DNA of 64,000 nucleotides from Mycobacterium decipiens. Its GTDB lineage: Bacteria > Actinomycetota > Actinomycetes > Mycobacteriales > Mycobacteriaceae. Below are positions 59,309 to 64,000 of the stretch, in pieces (position 1 is the stretch's first letter; each line of letters begins with the position of its first letter). Position numbers and translations under genes: made by a program. A model generated the notes under the pieces. The model searched no databases. It had not been told where the DNA came from and worked only from the letters and a program-made list of their open reading frames with translations. Where the stretch lies: assembly GCF_963853665.1 (NCBI RefSeq), contig NZ_OY970459.1:930001-994000 (forward strand), read 5' to 3'.

Positions 59309-59725
59309 ATGTTGATTCCCCGTAAGGTTAAGCATCGCAAGCAGCACCATCCCCGCCAGCGTGGTATAGCCAGCGGCGGCACGGCGGTGAACTTCGGCGA
59401 CTATGGCATCCAGGCCCTGGAGCACGCCTATGTCACCAACCGGCAGATCGAGTCAGCGCGTATCGCCATCAACCGGCACATCAAGCGTGGTGGCAAAGTG
59501 TGGATCAACATCTTCCCGGACCGCCCGCTGACCAAGAAGCCCGCCGAGACCCGGATGGGTTCGGGCAAAGGCTCGCCGGAGTGGTGGGTAGCCAACGTCA
59601 AGCCGGGCCGGGTGCTGTTCGAGCTCAGCTACCCCAATGAAGGAGTCGCCCGAGCCGCGCTCACCCGGGCGATCCACAAGCTGCCGATCAAGGCGCGCAT
59701 CATTACCCGAGAGGAGCAGTTCTGA
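59309..59725 (+). CDS. rplP: 50S ribosomal protein L16
   Basis: 138 residues. [39 protein letters not shown] and [19 protein letters not shown] are standard. L16 organises the A-site tRNA region. Starts 3 bp after rpsC and overlaps rpmC by one base. Confidence 0.97.
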   Translation: MLIPRKVKHRKQHHPRQRGIASGGTAVNFGDYGIQALEHAYVTNRQIESARIAINRHIKRGGKVWINIFPDRPLTKKPAETRMGSGKGSPEWWVANVKPGRVLFELSYPNEGVARAALTRAIHKLPIKARIITREEQF

Positions 59726-59976
59726 TGGCAGTGGGAGTTTCGCCTGGCGAACTGCGTGAGCTCACCGGCGAGGAGCTGGCCGAGCGGTTGCGTGAGTCCA
59801 AAGAAGAGCTGTTCAATCTGCGCTTCCAGATGGCGACCGGCCAGCTCAGCAACAACCGCCGGCTCCGCACGGTGCGTCAGGAAATTGCGCGCGTCTACAC
59901 GGTGCTGCGCGAGCGAGAACTGGGTCTGGCGGCTGGTCCCGATGGTCCCGATGGTCCCGATGGTAAGGAATCGTGA
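59725..59976 (+). CDS. rpmC: 50S ribosomal protein L29
   Basis: 83 residues. [20 protein letters not shown] and [20 protein letters not shown] form the helical hairpin of L29. It ends with a repeated [13 protein letters not shown] tail from three 9-bp units; mycobacterial L29 usually has one GPD. Overlaps rpsQ by one base. Confidence 0.95.
   Translation: MAVGVSPGELRELTGEELAERLRESKEELFNLRFQMATGQLSNNRRLRTVRQEIARVYTVLRERELGLAAGPDGPDGPDGKES
59935..59961 (+). repeat. 9-bp tandem repeat in the rpmC 3' end
   Basis: GGTCCCGAT occurs three times in perfect tandem (59935-59943, 59944-59952, 59953-59961), followed by a partial GGT. Each unit adds Gly-Pro-Asp in frame. Confidence 0.9.
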
Positions 59977-60359
59977 TGGCAGAGGCTAAGACCGGCGCGA
60001 AGGCTGTGCCCAAGAAGGCCGCACCCAGCAAGGCGGCATCCACGGACGCTGAGCCGAAAGGCGCGGCCAACGTTGGTGGGCCCAAGCACACTCCGCGCAC
60101 TCCGAGGCCGCGCGGCCGCCGCAAGACACGAATCGGCTATGTGGTGAGCGACAAGATGCAAAAGACCATCGTGGTCGAGTTGGAAGACCGCATGCGGCAC
60201 CCGCTGTACGGCAAGATCATCCGGACCACCAAGAAGGTCAAGGCGCACGACGAGGACAGCGTTGCCGGCATCGGCGACCGCGTCTCGCTGATGGAGACGC
60301 GTCCGCTGTCGGCGACCAAGCGCTGGCGGCTCGTCGAGATCCTCGAAAAGGCCAAGTAA
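59976..60359 (+). CDS. rpsQ: 30S ribosomal protein S17
   Basis: 127 residues from ATG 59976. The first about 45 residues are an Ala/Lys/Pro-rich extension ([14 protein letters not shown]) typical of mycobacterial S17. The OB-fold core follows with [36 protein letters not shown] and [20 protein letters not shown]. Last ribosomal gene of this operon section; the rest (rplN and on) lies elsewhere, as in M. tuberculosis. Confidence 0.96.
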   Translation: MAEAKTGAKAVPKKAAPSKAASTDAEPKGAANVGGPKHTPRTPRPRGRRKTRIGYVVSDKMQKTIVVELEDRMRHPLYGKIIRTTKKVKAHDEDSVAGIGDRVSLMETRPLSATKRWRLVEILEKAK

Positions 60360-60386
60360 GGGCCGAGTAGAGGCCTATTGAAGGCC

Positions 60387-60426
60387 GACCCGTCGCCCTG
60401 GCGTTAGATCAGGAGGTCGCCGGGTC
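60387..60426 (+). terminator. Possible terminator after rpsQ
   Basis: GACCCG (60387-60392) can pair with CGGGTC (60421-60426), with partial inner pairing. It begins 28 bp after the rpsQ stop. The stem is short and interrupted, so the call is tentative. Confidence 0.35.
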
Positions 60427-61251
60427 TTGGTGGCATGCGGCCGCCGACTCGCAGTGTTCGCGCCGGCGCGCTGAAGCCTGCGACGGCATTCGGCACGGGT
60501 GGCCGTGGCTGTTGCCCGTCCCCGGCACCCTGTGACCAGGGATTTCAATTGGCTGGCAATCGCATCCGACCCGCGTGCGAGCGGCATGGCGCGATGGAGA
60601 CTTTGGCGATGCTTGGGTTCGCACGCGCCTGGCCTGCGCGGCAATGGTGGGTCCACGGATCGTGTGAGGAGGTGATCCATGTCCCACGAGTTCTGTTCTG
60701 CGAGCACGAGGTTGCGTACTCTTTGCCCCTCTACTGGGCTGACGACATCACCGAATGAGCGGATGGCTAGGCCCGGTGACTACGTGGAACGGAACCGCCC
60801 GAGGGGCGAACGGCCCCATCCACCAGGTAGAGCCGAGCCGTAGCGCCCGGGTCCCCGCCGACGGCTTTAGGCGGACGACCGATAGCGGTGGATGAGGTTG
60901 TCACGGGCGCCTTTTGACAGGCAATCACCGGATTTGGCCCAGCCCTCGGCGGCAGCTGGGCGCGGTAATGGGTCGTCGTCGCCGGCACGGATCTGTGCGG
61001 TTGGGTGCCCCGGTTGCTGATCATGCGGCCGGCCAGCGGCACGGCGGCAAATTCCTCGGCGAGTCTCAGGTCCGAGCCGACCAGCTGCGAGTGCGCGTCC
61101 TTGGCCACCTCGCCGGCGGATCGCGTCGCCAGTCGCACACTCGATGCGGCCGCCCCGGCGGGCAGCCCGGAAATCCTCAGCAAATTTCTATGTTCCATGT
61201 GTAGTGTACACAACCGTTCATTAAGTCCACTAAGAGAGTGAGGCTTGGCTT
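60427..61251. other. Gene-poor segment between rpsQ and atsA
   Basis: About 825 bp without a recognised gene, except for the small frame at 60679-60843. Open frames on both strands show no known motif. AT-rich TTCATTAAGTCCACTAAGAGAG just before atsA (61217-61240) is the likely promoter/ribosome-site region of that gene. Confidence 0.5.
60679..60843 (+). CDS. Hypothetical small protein (54 aa)
   Basis: ATG 60679 is preceded by AGGAGGTGAT at 60668-60677, a near-complete complement of the 16S rRNA 3' end. The 54-residue product (MSHEFCSASTRLRTLCPSTG at the start) is rich in Arg and Pro and has two Cys. I recognise no family. The ribosome site is the only support; an overlapping frame (ending YSLPLYWADDITE, stop 60756-60758) uses a different start and is equally unproven. 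Confidence 0.3.
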   Translation: MSHEFCSASTRLRTLCPSTGLTTSPNERMARPGDYVERNRPRGERPHPPGRAEP

Positions 61252-63618
61252 ATGGCGCCTGGGGCCAGCGAGTCGGTGTTCAACGGCAAGATCGAGCTGG
61301 ATATTCGTGATTCGGAGCCGGATTGGGGCCCGTATGCGGCGCCGACCGCACCGGAGAATTCGCCAAACATCCTCTACCTGGTGTGGGACGACATCGGTAT
61401 CGCGACCTGGGACTGCTTTGGCGGCCTGGTCGAGATGCCCGCGATGACGCGGATCGCGCAGCGCGGCGTGCGGCTGTCGCAGTTTCACACCACCGCACTG
61501 TGCTCACCGACACGGGCGTCGCTGCTGACTGGCCGCAACGCGACCACCGTGGGCATGGCCACCATCGAAGAGTTCACCGACGCGTTCCCCAACTGCAACG
61601 GGCGGATCCCGGCCGACACCGCGTTGCTTTCCGAGGTGCTGGCCGAACGCGGCTACAACACTTACTGCGTGGGCAAGTGGCACCTGACGCCACTGGAAGA
61701 GTCCAGTATGGCGGCGACCAGGCGGCACTGGCCGACCTCGCGCGGATTCGAACGGTTCTACGGGTTCATGGGTGGGGAGACCGACCAGTGGTACCCCGAC
61801 CTGGTGTATGACAACCATCCGGTGAGTCCGCCCGGCGCGCCCGAGGACGGCTATCACCTGTCGAAGGACATCGCTGACAAGACGATCGAGTTCATTCGTG
61901 ATGCCAAGGTGGTCGCGCCCGACAAGCCGTGGTTCAGCTATGTGTGTCCCGGAGCCGGGCACGCGCCCCACCACGTGTTCAAGGAATGGGCCGAGCGCTA
62001 CGCCGGCCGGTTCGACATGGGCTACGAGAGCTATCGCGAGATCGTGCTGGAAAAGCAGAAGTCGATGGGGATCGTGCCGGCAGACACCGAATTGTCGCCG
62101 ATCAACCCCTATCTCGATGTGAAGGGCCCGTCGGGTGAGCCATGGCCGCGCCAGGACACGGTTCGGCCGTGGGACTCGCTCAACGACGAAGAGAAGAAGC
62201 TGTTTAGCCGGATGGCCGAGGTGTTCGCCGGCTTCCTGAGCTACACCGATGCGCAGATCGGCCGGATCCTGGATTACCTCGAGGAATCCGGCCAGCTGGA
62301 CAACACCATCATCGTGGTGATCTCCGACAACGGGGCCAGCGGTGAGGGCGGACCCAATGGTTCGGTCAATGAGGGCAAGTTCTTCAACGGCTACATCGAC
62401 ACCGTCGAAGAGAGCATGAAGCTCTTCGAGCACCTCGGTGGTCCGCAGACCTACAACCACTACCCAATCGGGTGGGCGATGGCCTTCAATACGCCCTACA
62501 AGCTGTTCAAGCGCTACGCCTCGCACGAAGGAGGCATTGCCGATCCGGCAATAATTTCGTGGCCCAACGGTATTGCCGCGCACGGGGAGGTCCGCGACAA
62601 GTACGTCAACGTCTGCGACATCACGCCGACCATCTACGACCTGTTGGCCATGACAGCGCCGGAGACCGTTAAGGGCATCGAGCAGAAACCGCTGGACGGC
62701 GTGAGCTTCAAAGCGGCCCTTGCTGACCCGGCCGCGGACACCGGCAAGACCACCCAGTTCTACACCATGCTGGGCACCCGCGGGATCTGGCATGACGGTT
62801 GGTTCGCCAACACCGTTCACGCGGCCACACCGGCCGGGTGGTCGCATTTCGACGCCGACCGCTGGGAGCTGTTCCACATCGAGGCCGACCGCAGCCAGTG
62901 CCACGACCTGGCCGCCGAGTACCCCGACAAGCTCGAGGAGCTCAAGGCGCTGTGGTTCTCCGAGGCCGCCAAGTACAACGGATTGCCGCTGGCGGACCTG
63001 AATCTTTTTGAGGTGATAACCCGGTCGCGGCCCTACCTGGTCACCGAACGAGCCAGCTACATCTACTACCCGGGCTGCGCTGATGTCGGCGTCGGCGCTG
63101 CCGTCGAGATTCGGGGCCGCTCGTTCGCGGTGCTGGCCGACGTGACGGTGGATACCACGGGCGCCGAAGGTGTGCTGTTCAAACACGGCGGCGCCCACGG
63201 CGGGCACGTGCTCTTCATCCAGGACGGACGCCTGCACTACGTCTACAACTTCCTCGGCGAGCGCCAGCAGCTGGTCTCCTCCTCCGGTCCGGTCCCGTTG
63301 GGCCGACACCTGCTCGGGGTCCGCTATTCGCGGACGGGAACCGTGCCGGACAGCCACACGCCGCTGGGCGATCTCGCGTTGTTCGTCGACGACGACGTGG
63401 TGGGCACGCTCGCCGATGTGACGACGCACCCCGGAACGTTCGGGTTGGCCGGTGCGGGCATCACCGTCGGCCGCAACGGCGGTTCGGCAGTGTCCAGCCG
63501 CTACAAGGCGCCGTTCGTGTTCACCGGCGGCACCATCGCCCAGGTCACCGTCGACCTGTCCGACCGACCGTATGAAGACGTCGAAAAAGAACTTGCGCTC
63601 GCATTTGCGCGCGATTGA
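61252..63618 (+). CDS. atsA: Arylsulfatase AtsA
   Basis: 788 residues; Rv0711 has 787. The sulfatase signature CSPTRASLLTG has Cys84, which must be oxidised to formylglycine to act as nucleophile. LVWDDIG provides calcium-binding Asp residues, VGKWHLTPLEE the second signature, and VISDNGASGEGG further metal ligands. After the sulfatase core (to about 560) a beta-rich domain of about 200 residues follows (HGGAHGGHVLFIQDGRLHYV). It hydrolyses sulfate esters, releasing sulfate. The activating enzyme gene follows. Confidence 0.95.
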   Translation: MAPGASESVFNGKIELDIRDSEPDWGPYAAPTAPENSPNILYLVWDDIGIATWDCFGGLVEMPAMTRIAQRGVRLSQFHTTALCSPTRASLLTGRNATTVGMATIEEFTDAFPNCNGRIPADTALLSEVLAERGYNTYCVGKWHLTPLEESSMAATRRHWPTSRGFERFYGFMGGETDQWYPDLVYDNHPVSPPGAPEDGYHLSKDIADKTIEFIRDAKVVAPDKPWFSYVCPGAGHAPHHVFKEWAERYAGRFDMGYESYREIVLEKQKSMGIVPADTELSPINPYLDVKGPSGEPWPRQDTVRPWDSLNDEEKKLFSRMAEVFAGFLSYTDAQIGRILDYLEESGQLDNTIIVVISDNGASGEGGPNGSVNEGKFFNGYIDTVEESMKLFEHLGGPQTYNHYPIGWAMAFNTPYKLFKRYASHEGGIADPAIISWPNGIAAHGEVRDKYVNVCDITPTIYDLLAMTAPETVKGIEQKPLDGVSFKAALADPAADTGKTTQFYTMLGTRGIWHDGWFANTVHAATPAGWSHFDADRWELFHIEADRSQCHDLAAEYPDKLEELKALWFSEAAKYNGLPLADLNLFEVITRSRPYLVTERASYIYYPGCADVGVGAAVEIRGRSFAVLADVTVDTTGAEGVLFKHGGAHGGHVLFIQDGRLHYVYNFLGERQQLVSSSGPVPLGRHLLGVRYSRTGTVPDSHTPLGDLALFVDDDVVGTLADVTTHPGTFGLAGAGITVGRNGGSAVSSRYKAPFVFTGGTIAQVTVDLSDRPYEDVEKELALAFARD

Positions 63619-63676
63619 GTTCGGCTGCCGAAATCGCCTCTGCCGCCCGACTTCGCGGCCGTCATATCCTGAAGTC

Positions 63677-64000
63677 GTGCTGACCGAGCTGGTCGAGGTT
63701 CCCGGCGGATCGTTCCGCATGGGGTCGACCAGCTTCTACCCTGAGGAAGCGCCAATCCACACCGTGACGGTGGGCGCCTTCGCGGTGGAGCGGCACCCGG
63801 TGACCAACGCGCAGTTCGCCGAATTCGTTGCCGCGACAGGCTATGTGACGGTCGCCGAACAGCCCCTAGACCCCGCGCTCTACCCGGGGGCCAGGGCCGA
63901 TGACCTGTGCCCGGGTGCGATGGTGTTCCGTCCCACACCGGGTCCGGTCGACCTGCAGGATTGGCGGCAGTGGTGGGACTGGGCGCCGGGCGCGTGCTGG
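63677..64000 (+). CDS. Formylglycine-generating enzyme, N-terminal part (cut by window end)
   Basis: From GTG 63677 the frame is open for 108 codons to the window edge. MLTELVEVPGGSFRMGSTSF, FAVERHPVTNAQFAEFV and WRQWWDWAPGACW match Rv0712. This copper-dependent enzyme converts the Cys of CxPxR in sulfatases to formylglycine. It begins 58 bp after atsA on the same strand, so the two are an enzyme/activator pair. The C-terminal active-site cysteines are beyond the window. Confidence 0.9.
   Translation, partial: MLTELVEVPGGSFRMGSTSFYPEEAPIHTVTVGAFAVERHPVTNAQFAEFVAATGYVTVAEQPLDPALYPGARADDLCPGAMVFRPTPGPVDLQDWRQWWDWAPGACW

Noticed and set aside
60767..61213. 148-codon minus-strand frame before atsA
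   Set aside because: No recognisable motif, no ribosome site, and composition typical of random GC-rich frames.
61504..63720. 738-codon minus-strand open frame opposite atsA
   Set aside because: Antisense shadow of the arylsulfatase; no motif or ribosome site.

Overview
The window is high-GC actinobacterial DNA with close gene-order agreement to Mycobacterium tuberculosis H37Rv from about nfo (Rv0670) to Rv0712. The order nfo-lpqP-fadE8-echA4-Rv0674-echA5-mmpL5/mmpS5-mmpR5-Rv0679c/0680c-Rv0681-rpsL-rpsG-fusA-tuf, then mycofactocin genes, the S10 ribosomal operon and atsA, is the tubercle-bacillus order. PPE, MmpL/MmpS, EspA/EspC-like and phenolic-glycolipid-type methyltransferase genes also fit a Mycobacterium, most likely a slow-growing non-tuberculous species. 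The species is an inference. Family calls rest on recognised motifs and recalled homologues; no database search was run.

Layout: (1) 1-4.4 kb is an insertion-sequence scrapyard: the right end of one IS481-family element, IS3- and IS21-like remnants, a lone Rv2952-like methyltransferase, and an IS30-family element split by a second IS481-family element with a clean 15-bp target duplication. (2) 4.6-9.4 kb holds accessory metabolic genes (atypical crotonase, amidase, exported PheC-like protein) and a lone PPE gene. (3) 9.4-16 kb is an amine/amino-acid catabolic locus: permease, saccharopine-dehydrogenase-like protein and PatD-type aldehyde dehydrogenase on the minus strand, divergent from an Lrp regulator coupled to a class-III aminotransferase. 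(4) 16-27.7 kb is the conserved nfo to Rv0681 block; fadE8 has a 1-bp frameshift near its start. (5) 27.7-33.3 kb is the str operon (rpsL, rpsG, fusA, tuf) with a strong terminator hairpin, followed by an SHOCT membrane protein.

(6) 33.4-50.2 kb is the mycofactocin region: a mycofactocin-type SDR and a ferredoxin-reductase-like protein, then mftR, the 29-residue precursor gene mftA, and mftB-mftG. An accessory segment of about 6 kb lies between the two halves. It carries an ECF sigma factor coupled to a multi-VOC protein, a thiocyanate hydrolase operon with fused beta-alpha subunits plus a P15K-like protein, and an EspA/EspC-like pair of ESX-type substrates. (7) 50.2-54.3 kb is a second accessory insert: a 5'-truncated GH76-like gene of low GC, an amino-acid permease and an FMN monooxygenase. 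(8) 54.3-60.4 kb is the S10 operon from rpsJ to rpsQ, mostly with overlapping or adjacent genes. (9) 61.3-64 kb is arylsulfatase atsA and the start of the formylglycine-generating enzyme that should activate it.

The most interesting parts are the fused thiocyanate hydrolase operon beside an EspA/EspC pair inside the mycofactocin neighbourhood, the complete mft cluster with its tiny precursor gene, the dated nested IS insertions, and several clean palindromic operators.
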